64,000 bases of DNA, taken from Pseudorasbora parva (lineage: Eukaryota > Chordata > Actinopteri > Cypriniformes > Gobionidae). Shown here piece after piece: positions 1 to 13,400 of the stretch (position 1 is the stretch's first letter; each line of letters begins with the position of its first letter). The notes under the pieces were generated by a model that worked only from the letters and a program-made list of their open reading frames with translations, was not told the origin of the DNA and ran no database searches. The translations under genes were made by a program, and so were the position numbers. The DNA lies in assembly GCF_024679245.1 (NCBI RefSeq), contig NC_090180.1:14910007-14974006 (forward strand), read 5' to 3'.

Positions 1-100
1 AAGATCAAGCATCACATTTTTTAGGGTAATGTATGTGGATGTTGCATAAAGACTGAGAACTCTAAACTCAAATGAATCAGATATTTCTTTCTATGTCTAG

Positions 101-377
101 GGCTGGGATCCAGGCCTCGCGCCAGGGTGGACACATAGTGTACTCTACATGTTCCCTGTCCCAGCTGCAGAATGAGTGTGTGGTGCAACAGGCCATAAGT
201 CTCGCTCAGGAGGAGCTGGGAATCACAGTACAGGTTCTGGATCTCAGATGGTTCGCTCAACACTTTTCTGACACTTTCCACTTTGCGCCACAGTTAAGTG
301 TCGGGGAACTGGTTTTGCCACACCTGTGTGCCAACTTTGGACCTATTTATATGTGTAAATTACAACGAATAAACTAG
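101..377 (+). CDS. nsun4: nsun4, last coding exon (mitochondrial rRNA cytosine-5 methyltransferase, C-terminus)
   Basis: This is the terminal exon of a NOP2/Sun-family RNA m5C methyltransferase; the rest of the gene lies left of the window. NSUN4 methylates mitochondrial 12S rRNA and, with MTERF4, acts in mitoribosome assembly. A pyrimidine-rich acceptor ends in AG at 99-100. The exon enters on the third base of a codon and runs about 91 codons to TAG at 375-377. The peptide begins AGIQASRQGGHIVYSTCSLS; the Cys in STCS is the motif VI nucleophile of NSUN enzymes. The tail VGELVLP...ANFGPIYMCK resembles the NSUN4 C-terminus (VGELVIP...ANFGPMYFCK) rather than other NSUN paralogs. The ATG at 72 lies in intron and is not a start. 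Adjacency to dmbx1, as in human 1p33, supports the call. Confidence 0.9.
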
Positions 378-680
378 CTGGACATTCAGATATTAGCTCA
401 AATGACATTCACAACTTAATGCTCCAATAGTGCCCCCTAGTGATCAGACATAGAACTTTCTCTGACTAAAACTAATGTAAACTCACCTGGAAGCATATTA
501 CTGCTGTAAAGAAGATAATAGTGAGAATCATGTCATTATTATATTATTTGATTATTAGATTTATTAAAGTTAAATATGACACCGACATAGTTTAGTTTTT
601 CCCTTTTTTCAAGGGGAAGTTTGATGCCTATTAATTTCAATTAAAACAAATTAACAAATAAATAGCAGTAAAGCATCTGT
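378..680 (+). other. nsun4: probable nsun4 3' untranslated region with candidate poly(A) signals
   Basis: No coding frame continues after the TAG at 375-377. An AATAAA lies at 368-373, overlapping the last codons, and another at 657-662 in AT-rich sequence. The second is the more plausible poly(A) signal, since the first would leave almost no 3' UTR. The end of the transcript is inferred from these hexamers only. Confidence 0.4.
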
Positions 681-1456
681 CCAGAGTAAAATTGTATATG
701 TATCCACTTGTCTGTAGATCAGTGAAAATCAGAAGCTATTGTTCCTGTTATGATAAAATCAAATACAAACAAATTTCTGAAATGAAGAATGGAGCAATGG
801 TTTGGAAAACCGAGAATCCTTTTCATTGTTAGTCACATGTTTGGCCAGTAGGGGGCGTCGACGGACTGTTAGACCACTTACTATTCGAGGTTAAAAGTAG
901 GCACAGATGAAATTGACAGTATGTATATCTGCATGATAAAAAAGAAGAAACAGTACTGTCATGCAGATGACTCTTTTTACAGTTATTTTAAATATTAGGC
1001 TATGTTTATTTATTAATGCTATATTTGCCTAAGGGTTCAGAAAAATCCCTTAACAGCTGTATCAGTGTCTTGCATTTTCAGAATTCTCTCAACACGTTTT
1101 TCTGTATTTCTTCATTTTCAGGCAAGTAATTCAGAAATGTTTTAAGATAATGAAATGAATCTCATGTTGGCCCTTAAGCGTGTTATTCACAGATCCGTTA
1201 TACGCATGGCTATTTGCATCAAGCCCAAGTGTGTATAATTTAGATGCTGTATCTAGTCACCTTTGCTTTTAGGGGTTTCAATTTTTTTGAGTAATTAAAA
1301 TTTTCATGAAGTCTCAATTCATATGACATTGAATGCTTAATAACTATGTTCTTTACAATAGTTTCCCATATCAGGACACTACAGAATCTTCTTGAAATTA
1401 CGTATCAGCTGTTCACAAACAATTTTTGACTGGACAAATTGGAGTTTACACATATA
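681..1456. other. intergenic, nothing recognised
   Basis: AT-rich sequence with no coding frame, clear transposon end or tandem repeat seen on either strand. Confidence 0.5.
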
Positions 1457-1801
1457 TTAAATACAGTCAGCAATGTAGGCAGTTTGATTTGAATGTTCAG
1501 TAGTGTTTGTAACATTCATTTTAAGGATAAAGAATGTCTTTATGAATGCTACATGGGCTGATGTGTCTGCAGCGCTTCCACTCCTAATGTCGGCGCTCCG
1601 AGTGTGTCGTTTAGATTTGGCATCAGAGGAGTGTTTTGTTTTCTGGTAGCGTATAAAAGGTTCAATTTTCCCCCAGTTGTCCGTGAACCTTGTGTCTATT
1701 CCGGGCAATGTAGCATGAAAAGGTGCGCGCATTTTAGGGAGAGGGGCTGACGAGAGCCATCGACTCCCCGCTATCATTAAGCTGCTCGGAAACTGTTCCA
1801 T
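1457..1801 (-). CDS. unidentified CpG-rich open reading frame, possible first exon
   Basis: An open frame of 114 codons runs from ATG at 1801-1799 to a stop at 1457. I do not recognise the product. The N-terminal 35 residues (MEQFPSSLMIAGSRWLSSAP, then LPKM) are basic and hydroxylated and look like a mitochondrial presequence. The centre (HATLPGIDTRFTDNWGKIEP) has a coding-like composition, while the last 25 residues look less so. The upstream part of the frame and its 5' flank (to about 1860) are richer in CpG than the surroundings, as expected of a promoter and first exon. No strong GTRAGT donor is visible inside the frame and no second exon was found. It could be a small unannotated gene, a processed gene remnant or chance. 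It is not FAAH, which flanks NSUN4 in human. Confidence 0.25.
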   Translation of the reverse strand: MEQFPSSLMIAGSRWLSSAPLPKMRAPFHATLPGIDTRFTDNWGKIEPFIRYQKTKHSSDAKSKRHTRSADIRSGSAADTSAHVAFIKTFFILKMNVTNTTEHSNQTAYIADCI

Positions 1802-3480
1802 CGGTGCCAGAGTCGAGATTGGCCGAGCAGTCGTTTACTCGCCGGCTTCTCGTTGAACATTAAGGACGCAAGAGGATACTAAAATGGGATGCTTTCCCCT
1901 CGTTTTCCCCTTCGCCTTTTATTCCACAGATGAGTGCAGATAATTTTCTGTGCGATTGTGAGTGATTACTGTATTACCGCGGTAATATAGGGTTATTTGG
2001 GAATGCAAAGAGAATTAATGACACATAAAAACTATTTTTGCATTGACTGCCTCTCTCGGCCGGGATATTTCTCCATGCCTGCATCTTGTGATTACCTAAA
2101 CGTATTGTAAATATGTGTTTCCTATGGGCTTTTACATAAATTTACATTTTTTAACACTCAGGAGACAGAGGGACCATTAGGGACGAGTTCTTTTCATCTA
2201 TACGTTTTATTCATTATTGACTTTGACACTGCTGAGGATGCTGGCATCTGATCATTTGGAGAGCACCTTGCCAATGATGTAAATCGGGCGTAGATCTTTG
2301 TAATGACAGAAACATGTCGGGAATATCGTCCGGACGCAGAGGCCTTATAATGACGGAATCTCAGATGTCCGTAGGTGGGTGGAAGTCATAACGGCTTCCC
2401 ATGGAAAAGGCAAACATGAGTGTTTTGTGAGGGGAAAAAAACAACTTATGATTCAATCACACACAGCTTCTTGCTGAAACTTTTGTGAAGTTTGCTTCAA
2501 AACTGCAGGGATCCTCACGAGGGTCATCATGCTCAACCTTTTGGTTTCATTATTTGTATGTGAGATTAATGCTCTGATGAATTACTGATGTACAGTTAAA
2601 CTTAAAGTAATAAATATCAGTCCAGTATAGCCTTCTTAAATGGAACACAAGATATTTTTTTAAAATATTTGACAATTAAAGTAAATTGAGTTCAGTGTTG
2701 TTTTGGACTTGGTCACATATCTTCTGTTGTGCTCCACTGAAGAAACTAAGTCATTCAGGTTTTTAACAGTGTAAATGGTCATTCAAAATGAATAATCTTT
2801 GAGCAAACTAACACTTTAAATGACATGCATTCTCTCTGGATCTGTAAATGTCATCTTATGACAATAACTGGATCTCTGTCACCTTAAACCTCATATTATG
2901 CTAATAATTTTAAAGAGATATTTAGTTTCAAATGCCTCCAGTACTCACACCTACTGATGCAAGATGTCATGGATATCAGTAGATCTCTGTACTCCATGTT
3001 TGTTTAAATGTCCACAAGCTGTTAACACCGTATTCACATAAATGTAACGGCTGACCTTAGGCGCTTCAGTGATAAGGTATCTGATTGTTGTAGGTGGCGT
3101 GAAGGTCTGGCCTAAGGCGTATCCTACTGTGGGTGTCTGTGGTATGAGTCGCATATCTTAAGAGCCCAGCATGAGGCCTCGGCCTCAGCACTCACTCTTC
3201 AGACTGTGGATCAAGGGTGGACTGGCCTCAGGGGCTTTTCATGATGAGTCGGTTGACTTAGGGGCCAGATGTCGAAGCCAAATATTTGTATATATAATAA
3301 TAACTTAATTATACAAATAATTCATTTGTATAATTGAATTACAAATATTTAAGGTTTAAATTTTAATCTTTAAACTTTAAAGATCCAGTAAAATAAGAAT
3401 CTATTAATTAAAAAATGCAGCAGACATTTGTTTATAAAACATGCGTATGAAATGCACTGGTCAAAAGACAAAAAAATGTT
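1802..3480. other. intergenic; weak non-repetitive block near 2230-2420
   Basis: No gene seen. The stretch 2230-2420 is less AT-biased than its surroundings, with CpG-containing motifs, and could be a conserved non-coding element. About 2636-2830 resembles a decayed foldback element (TGGAACACAAGA opposed to TTCTGTTGTGCTCCA). The rest is AT-rich and unassigned. Confidence 0.35.
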
Positions 3481-3499
3481 TTAACGGTCTGTTCTGCTT

Positions 3500-4140
3500 T
3501 CTTAGGCTGCATTTATTTGATCAAAAATAAATTAAAAGCAGTGATATTGTGAATAACTAATTATTACTGTGATGTCAAAGCTGAATTTTCCACATCATTT
3601 ATCTTCACATTATCCTTTATCTTTACATGAGAAATGACTATATGATGATTTGATGCTCAATACACTGTAAAAAATTTGTGGTGTTTTTTGTTGGTTTAAC
3701 TTAAAAAAGTAAGTAACCTGGTTGCCTTAAAATTTTGATTTTATTGAAATTAAAAATTTGAGTTGATACAATGAAGGAAATTAGTTTAATAAATAGAAAC
3801 TCAAAATATTTTTGTATCTGAACCACATAAAAAATGTGATAAATGATGAAAATAGCACAGTTTGGCATGTTTCACTGCGTCATCAGAAATAACACATAAT
3901 TTCCCAATATGCTTACAAAATCTTTTAATAATCTTTTAATAAAGGTTGTCAAATCTCAAGAAATGTTCATTGTATTAACTCAAAATTTTAATTTCAATGA
4001 ACTCAAAATTTTAAGGCAAGCACGTAACTTTTTTTCTAAATAATTTTTTACAGTGTACACATTTATTAATGTCATCATGTTGAAAACATTTGTGCTGCTT
4101 TTTTGAAAACACTATTTATGTTGTAAAAATACATTTGAGC
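3500..4140 (+). repeat. old interspersed repeat, split by a MITE
   Basis: The left part (about 3505-3660) carries GCATTTATTTGATCAAAAAT and GTGATGTCAAAGCTGAATTT. The right part (about 4058-4140) carries GTTGAAAACATTTGTGCTGC. These belong to one abundant cyprinid repeat family with related, degraded copies near 23820-24085, 52555-52880 and 55895-56055. The MITE at 3663-4055 sits between the halves, so the repeat is older than the MITE. Family assignment is from memory of fish repeats. Confidence 0.55.
3663..4055 (+). mobile_element. MITE, CACTGTAAAAAA-ended (copy 1)
   Basis: The ends are CACTGTAAAAAA and TTTTTTACAGTG, inverted, with TA on both sides (3661-3662 and 4056-4057). The interior contains TTGCCTTAAAATTTTGA and an opposed TCAAAATTTTAAGGC inside the termini. 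A second copy lies at 43797-44195 and a third begins at 63960. There is no coding capacity, so it is non-autonomous. The TA flank suggests Tc1/mariner-type mobilisation. Confidence 0.75.
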
Positions 4141-5529
4141 AAGAGCTCAAAGGTGGCTGTAAAGATTTATAATGTTAAAAAAAGATTTCAAATAAATCCT
4201 GTTCGTTGCTTTTCACTTTCTATGCATCAAAGAGTCCTGTAAAATGCAGGCCATCATGGTTTACAAAAAATAAAATAAAATATTATGCAGTAAAAAGTAA
4301 GACCTTACAGCATCACGTCAACATTAACATTACATCTTAAATTCAGATAGTAGGCTAAATAGTTATTTTAAATGAATATTTTAAAGATATAATATGAATA
4401 TTATATAATATTATAATAAAGATGAATATTAATTAGTCAACTCAGGACGCTTCTTTCAAAAACATTAAAAAAACAAAATTGCAGGCCTAATTATTTCGCT
4501 AGTGTTCGTTAACTGGTCCAGTCCAGTGTCCATATCTGCGGTGGATCCGTCATTACTGATGCGATGCAGCATTCAGATAATTTAAAATTCTGCTGAAGAA
4601 GCGTTCTACGAACCGTCCGTCCCATGATGCTTAGCGCGAATTACCACACTATACATCTTCCCGCTTAATCTACCATTAAGAAAATAAATCCTCGCAGGCA
4701 ACGGCCGTTTCAATACATTATTTTTTTTGCCCGGGATTGTCTGCTTTCCTTAAGTCTCGCACAGTAGCGAAGTGTCTCGCCTAACTCTCAAGTGTCCGGT
4801 GGAGACTTAATCCATATGACTGTGTCCCGCATTCAAAGAGCGCTGAGCTTCCCTCCGCATGCCCACAATGCCACTCTCCCCGTCTGAAAGGTATGTGTAG
4901 TGTGGCATTGATGTGTAATTACGTGTGACTGAAACAGCGCTTTGGTGACAGGCTCTGGAGTGCTGCGGTTGGCTTGGGTGAGCTCTCCCCAGAAAAGAGG
5001 GGTTTTCTTTGCCCTTAAGAGGATTAAGTGGGGTTGTGATAACAGAGGGATAAAAAGGGGAGAATTGAATCAGAAAGAGAGCTGGGACCAAAGAGGCGAC
5101 TTTTTGCAAGCGAGTTCAAACACCTGTTGTCATCGTCCCGTCATCAGCGCGTTCTCAGCTCCGTTACTCCCATAAAATTAAAATGAACAATTATTATTTT
5201 TATGGACTGAGTATTGCTATATTGATTTATTTAATGATTAAAAGGTGCACATCACTCTTTTTTTCATGTAGCTAGCATATACCTCGTGAACTTTAATCAA
5301 AATAGCTTGCAGTGGCATCTCTTCTCCGATGACGTGTTTACTGGCGCGAGGGCGGAACAACCTGTCACCCACGTGAGATCGCAGCAATAGCAAATCACAA
5401 CCATCTAAACATCCAATCAGTTCCCAAGGACAAAATCAATTCCCGTCTTGTTTGACTCATATATCGGATATAGGCCTATATGAGAGCTTGTTCCGCCACA
5501 GAAGAAAAAAAAGAGAGGTAATTGCTTTA

Positions 5530-5535
<6 letters not shown>
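4141..5535. other. intergenic, no gene
   Basis: AT-rich to about 4460. A more GC-balanced stretch follows at about 4500-5170, including GGATTAAG at 5031-5038. Open frames there are short and unsupported on both strands. Nothing else was recognised. Confidence 0.4.
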
Positions 5536-5611
<76 letters not shown>

Positions 5612-5690
5612 CAATTATATAAAGCTTTATATATATATAATATATATAAAGCTTTATATAATTGCTTATATAATTGCTTTTTAATTGCTT

Positions 5691-5783
<93 letters not shown>

Positions 5784-5865
5784 CTTTATAGCACAATTCT
5801 GAGATGTAATGTTGCAATTGCAATAAAAAGTCTGAATTGTGAGTTTTACACGCACACTATATATA

Positions 5866-5929
<64 letters not shown>

Positions 5930-5932
5930 CTA

Positions 5933-5961
<29 letters not shown>
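5536..5961. repeat. compound AT / TG / AT microsatellite
   Basis: (TA)n runs 5536-5607. A palindromic AT-rich spacer follows (about 5610-5690). Then come (TG)n at 5697-5782, a short unique spacer, (AT)n from about 5870 to 5917, a short (AG)n and more (AT)n to about 5961. The spacer contains AAAGCTTTATATATATA twice in opposed orientation, so it can form a hairpin. Frames through here encode only dipeptide repeats. Confidence 0.95.
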
Positions 5962-5965
<4 letters not shown>

Positions 5966-6208
5966 TGTGTTTGTGTGTGCTATAAAGTCAGGATTGCTTT
6001 ATAAAATATAAAGTCGCAATTGCAAGCAAAAACTTCAGAAATTCGAGTTTATATCTTAAAATTCTGACTTTATAACATGCAAAGTGAGAAAAATTTGCAA
6101 TTATCTTTTAAAATGTTTTATTCTGAGGCGGAAATAAGCTTTTATAAATATATCAGAATAAGGATGAAAGGACAGTTGCAATTTCATGTCGACTTTAAAT
6201 ATTTTGGT

Positions 6209-6446
6209 CAAACTTTAGATCAGGGTCCAATTCTCACTATTAACTAGCTACAACTTGCATTTTATGTGACTGCGTATTAATAATAAGTTCAGCTGTTCAG
6301 TTTAGGTATTGAGTAGGATTAAGGGATGTAGAATATGGTCATGCAGAATAAGGCATTAATATGTGCTTTATAAGTAGTAATAAATAGCCAATATCATTGC
6401 ATAAGCAACTAGTTAAAAGTGAGAATTGGACCCTAAACTAAAGTGT
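6209..6446. mobile_element. short foldback DNA element
   Basis: AACTTTAGATCAGGGTCCAA with TTCTCACT at the left is opposed by AGTGAGAATTGGACCCTAAA at the right. The interior is also partly palindromic (GCATTAATATG, AGTAATAAATAG). It has no coding capacity. The family is a common cyprinid one, from memory. Confidence 0.65.
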
Positions 6447-7850
6447 ATTTTAACACATTCATTTAAGTTCAGGTTTAACATGCATTAGTAGTTGGGATGT
6501 TTCGTTTTCCCGCTAATTTCTGAGTGAGCCGTATTGGTTTCCAGGAGTTCTTTGATGTGTATCTGAACAATGTGCTGTTAGAGAGATTTACCTCAGCTGA
6601 CAGCTTGGAGAGTATGTGGCAAAATTGCAGTGCCAGCGGGCTAAAAGAATGCTGAGAACAGGATTAGGATCATATTCTGGCAGTGCCTGTCACTTCCTCA
6701 ATGGGCTGGGGTTCCTTATGGTGGCAGCTTTCATTCTCCATGCAGCTAAAACCAAAAAGGAGAGCATGAGGGAAAAAAGTTCTGATTGAATGGTACACTG
6801 TGATTTTTGTGCTAGGCTTTCTCGGGGTCCATTTTGTGCTTGTGCGTCTCTGTAAAGGACTGTCTGACAGTGGCACCTGATTAAACACCAAGGTGAATTT
6901 AGAAACTGCTTAATAATTGAATTTGGATGCTGCAGAGCTTAGCAGTAACTATTTGTTTTGGTACTGTGACGTTTCAGTTAATCATTTAAATAGCTGCGCA
7001 TATAACAGGCTTCGTTTCCAAGCATGCAATTTAATGCCGGTGTCTTAAATCATACTTCACGATTAACAGAAAATGCTTGCTGGTCTCATTACATGAGTTA
7101 GTAAAGAGAACTTGACCTTCTTGTCACATAATCTGTGTCAAACCCCTGGAGGCGGTTTGTTTTTGCTCTCGAAAGTAGAAAATAGCGATGCTATGTATTT
7201 ACACTGTTGACTTGCTCGGACGTTTAACTGACAATTTGTTTGCTGTTTGCATGTTGGTGTTCATTTAAAACAAAAATAATGAATCATTCCGCCCTCCCAT
7301 GTGTGTTTTGATCTACTCAAAAGGTTGAATGTTAGAACGCATTACAATCAGCTGTATTTAAATATGGCATAGGCACTTTAAAATGCAGTTAGCAGCCCCA
7401 TCAAGGGCACTGAGAACATGGTGGCGGTGGCATCAAGCCTCTGGTAAAATGCACACCGAGGGGGAGACCCTCTTTATGTGAGCAAAGGGCTTATGCATTT
7501 TGACAAACCACACTGTTTAAGATATAATAGCGGCATAATCACGGCCTCAGGCTGTCATTCTTCAGCATAATGGCCTGCTTATTCATCTGGGATGGCTTAT
7601 GTCCCCACAACGATTTTATTTCCCAAGATTACCTTGTTTTCTTGCTCTCCTCACTCTCATTTTCTTGTTTTCTGCCATCCTACCTTTTACTATCACCTTA
7701 TTTCTAAAAAGAAATAATCCTTACAAAATAATTGAAAGCTTTCAAATAAATATAGCAGTTTAGCACCAGTCACAGTCTAATTTAGATTTTGCATGTGGTA
7801 TTTTGAGAATAATGAAGAGAAAATAAATATACAGTATTTATAAAGATGTC
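6447..7850. other. intergenic spacer between nsun4 and dmbx1
   Basis: Non-repetitive sequence without a convincing gene. The section about 7380-7640 is less AT-rich and could be conserved, but no motif identifies it. The two genes converge on this spacer. Confidence 0.4.
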
Positions 7851-9082
7851 CAAGCAATGTTTTATTGAAGTTTTATTTTACAAGTTTTAAATCTACAATT
7901 GACATAGGGAAAGATGTGTATACTTCTGGAACACTCTCCACCAATATAGGCTACAAATTCACCACTTTGTGTGATGTGAGTGACTGTATATTGATGTCCA
8001 CAGTGACAATGAAAGAGTTACATAGACGACCAGACTGTATAGGTTAAATAATCTGGGGGAGACGCAGACGGGCTGTGCGACCGGCCCAGTACAATCTTAC
8101 AAAGGGACAGCTACCAGAATCATCACAGGTTTAAAATCTTCTCAGTCTAAAACATAGAACTTTTACATTTGCCTTACCAGTAAACATTTATAGATAAAGA
8201 CTTTGTATTTTACATATTAAAATACTTTACAAACACGATGAGAGCTCAGCACTGAAAAGGAAAGAATGAGCAGAGAAGGGGGGTAAGCTGCCGTATGGAA
8301 GTGCTTTGCTTTCCACTGGAGAACTTCTGTTCTGGACTGTCTGGCATTCAACCACTATTCAGCATTGTTTCCAGTTGCAACATTTATATGCACGTGAGCA
8401 CTAGTTTGCTTGAGAGTATTTTCCCTTTGATTGTTAATATGGCAATCTCCAATGATATGCATGGTCTATAATTGCATTTCTTCCTCTGCCCGAGGCTACA
8501 TGTAATTAAAAGCTTTGCATATGTAGTCAATGAAATCATTTCCTCATTACCTCAACCATCCTCAATTTACCGTGGTTTAATCCTGACCATTAAACAGGTT
8601 AGATTTAATTAATCTATTTAGTTGTGCAAGATTTACATTTACAAGGTAATTTGTGTGATGTGTAATTTGAGAACCACGATAATTAAATTAAAAGAAAGTT
8701 ATTTTCCGATTCTGGTATAGAGTGCATGCAGCTGGCTGAGGTCCTCTCCAAAAAGTGCTTATATCAAACATCTACGCTCATCCAAAACATATAAATAACA
8801 CTAAATCTAATCCAGGGCCTGTCTGACTTTTTAAGCAAAATTGACAAATGTAAATTTCATTTCACCGCCTGCCTCAAGATAACAAGCCCTCTAATATTTG
8901 CAAATGAGTCAGAGATGTAATTTGCCTCTACTGAAAGCAACTTTAGTATTCAGGAGAACCTCAAGACAAACTTTTTTTATTTTTTTTATTTCCAAGGATT
9001 TACTCTAACTTGAGAAGTCCAGGGGGCATGTTGTTAGTGGTAGAGAGATGTTCCCTTGCTCAGGTAGTTTTCAGATTCCTGC
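7851..9082 (-). other. dmbx1: probable dmbx1 3' untranslated region
   Basis: Downstream of the dmbx1 stop there are two sets of minus-strand AATAAA signals. A near pair lies at 8985-8990 and 8976-8981, about 100 nt after the stop. A far pair lies at 7872-7877 and 7861-7866, about 1.2 kb after it. The intervening sequence has no transposon and contains long homeodomain-type TAATTAAA strings, as in slowly evolving 3' UTRs. Which site is used cannot be decided here. Confidence 0.45.
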
Positions 9083-10927
<1,845 letters not shown>

Positions 10928-11699
10928 TCAACAATACCTGAAAAAGAGCAGGATCGCGAGTGTTTTAACAACGAGCGCTTTTACCATTTTTTAAAACATA
11001 TTTTAACATTCTATGGTGATCTAATCTCCCATAGGCCTATTTGAGGCCTGACATTAAGCAAGTCAAAATAAAAGCTTTGGGATCTCAAAAGTAAGTTTTG
11101 AGACCATACATTTGAACAACGTTTTCAAACAGTTTAGTAATCACAAAAGTTAAGATTCAGAGTTGGAATAGAAGTCAGAAGAAATGCTATCGATAACCAT
11201 ATCGTAACCATGGCAACGTTATCTAGAGCGCATTTTCAATATGCTATAGCCTTCCTACATGGATAAAATATTCCATCATGCCATTATGATATATTTCCTA
11301 AACATATAAGCATAAATGTTTTTATTTGATTTGATTAAGCCTAATAAATAACTGACAATAACTTTGTCAATTGATATAGTTCTAACTGATATTTTAGAGC
11401 CAATATTTGCAGCACTTTGGTGTCATAATTGCGGCTATAAAATGAATGACATAATTTTTCTTAATGCCTTATAATATTTAGAAAATAATTCGCATACATG
11501 ATCTGCCTTTATAAGATACTTAAAGCTATTTATTTCTCCTCAGCATTAGCTACATGATAGTAAATTATCATGCATTCATTATTATTAGCTACCGCATTTA
11601 TTAGGCTAAAATAAATATTTTAATTAACATTTTGCTTATTATATTTTTATGTACGGTACGCGTAGTGATATTTAGGCTATAATCAATCAATAGGTTGTC

Positions 11700-11890
11700 A
11701 GTCTTCTAGTGAGAGTGTCAAGTAGCGCTTTCGGAAATCCGCTTATAGGAGCGGAACTGTGTTCATTAATATCCAATTATTGTTTTGTCCAATCCATTAG
11801 TCATACACAAGGAATTAATTGGTGCAATTATCACGTGTTTACCTAATGAACTCCGACTTATGCTTACTAGATTAGATATATAATTTCAGA
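11700..11890. promoter_or_regulatory. candidate conserved regulatory block in dmbx1 intron 1
   Basis: A dense set of factor-type words occurs here: ATTGTT (Sox-like), GGAATTAATTGG and CCAATCCATTAG (homeodomain-like) and ATCACGTGTTTAC (E-box beside a forkhead-like word). The block is non-repetitive. No alignment could be made, so this is inference. Confidence 0.35.
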
Positions 11891-12224
11891 GGGAAATTAC
11901 CGTAGCAAATCCTTTAAAAACAGTTGTCAGTGAATCATTGATTGATTTCAGTGAGATCTACTTAAGCAATGAACGAATGTTTCGATAAAGAAGTAATTAT
12001 ACCAGTTTTTGTAATCGGAAATGAATGTTATCTGTGCTACTTATAATGCTTGGAAAGCTTATATTTTGATTGCAGTATTAACAATTTACTGAGGCATTCC
12101 CAAATGTTATCCACGAGTCCATGTTTCTCCATTCATTTTTCACAGCCGGTTTAAGACTTTCATGGATAAAATGAAAGGCTCCAGGACACGATTAGATATG
12201 TATTAGTATAGAGTTGGTTGACAG

Positions 12225-12320
12225 GCACGAATATCTCCAAGGCCAATGCAGTGCGAATTATTAAGGGTATATGCTCCCGCACATGCCGGGTGTCCAGGGA
12301 CTTCTTACAGCCTCGAGTTT
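12225..12320. promoter_or_regulatory. candidate conserved block in dmbx1 intron 1
   Basis: A short GC-balanced island in AT-rich intron containing GGCCAATGCAG (NF-Y-like) and CCCGCACATGCCGGGTG. It is weak evidence of constraint. Confidence 0.25.
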
Positions 12321-12949
12321 TAAACTAAATTGTATTTCCAACCAGCATTTAAATTGCGTATTATTTACTTCAATTTTAGATTAAATGCATGAAACTAAAT
12401 GTCTAAAACAAGTATAATTTATCTAAATCATATTACATTAAAATCTCTGACAATTCTATGTTGATTGGTGATGAATTATTTAAGAAAAAACAATGAGTTG
12501 AAAACTCATTGCAAGTGTTTTATGTGATATTTTGATATAAACAATACGATCAATTTTGCTGACTTTCTTAGAAAACGAAATATTTATTTTTTGCCGAACA
12601 ATACGATAAATTACAATGCATTTCATTGCTTGGTAGCCTACATTATTTAAATCAACCGATTTCTATTCGTTCCTCAGTTATTGTTCATATTTTAACTAGA
12701 ATAATAATAATGAAATTGCCATTATTATACCACCTATTATTGCTGCTATTATTATTATTATTTTTCTGAATGTGTTTTGGTTTAAGTAAAATGATTTGAA
12801 ATAATTTATTTAATAAATGCATGGCTTTTTTGTGCAGTTAACAAGCCACTGACGTTCTATGCATTCAGACAGAACTTACTGAAGCAAGTTTGTTTGGAAG
12901 ATAAGTTTAAAGGTTTGTATTTGCTCTCTTTCCGTCTTTATCCGTTTTA

Positions 12950-13400
12950 GGCCACCAAACCGCATTGTACCCTCCTCAGCGTGGAAGCTTAGGACAGTGT
13001 GTGTGCCCATTCCCAGACTATTAAGTCAGTGCAACGTCTGATGAATGTGATCAGAGGGCAAGAGGGAATAGTTTAATTCGCTTGGACAGAAGGTGCTTTG
13101 CTAAACATTTACTTTTCTCCCCCAAGTATTTGAACTGAATGGGGTCCGTTTCTCTCCCTCCCTTCTCTCGCGGCCCCTTATCCCATCGCCCCGGGGCCAC
13201 GTTTTGGCTGAGATGTATGGCTTCTCTGCGGGTAAAATATGCATGTTGATCCCCATTTGGGTCCCCGTCTAATGGAAGTGCAAATAGGTTTCGACTGTGG
13301 AGACCTCCATTTATCATCACCGCTGACACGGACGGACGTACAGTGTGGCTTGTGTGTGTGTGCGTGGCTTCAAGAATGCTCGCGTGTGCTCATGTCTAAA
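12950..13400. promoter_or_regulatory. GC-richer block in dmbx1 intron 1
   Basis: This section is GC-rich against the surrounding intron, with CCATCGCCCCGGGGCCACG at its centre, and has no repeat character. It is an enhancer or alternative-promoter candidate by composition only. A 92-codon minus-strand frame across it has no recognisable protein. Confidence 0.3.

Noticed and set aside
1651..1660. TATAAAAG box on the plus strand
   Set aside because: It falls inside the minus-strand candidate ORF and no plus-strand exon follows; likely chance.
5417..5870. Long Tyr-Ile and Thr-His repeat frames
   Set aside because: They are translations of AT and TG microsatellites.
378..7850. faah between nsun4 and dmbx1, as in human
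   Set aside because: No amidase-signature coding sequence was seen in any frame.
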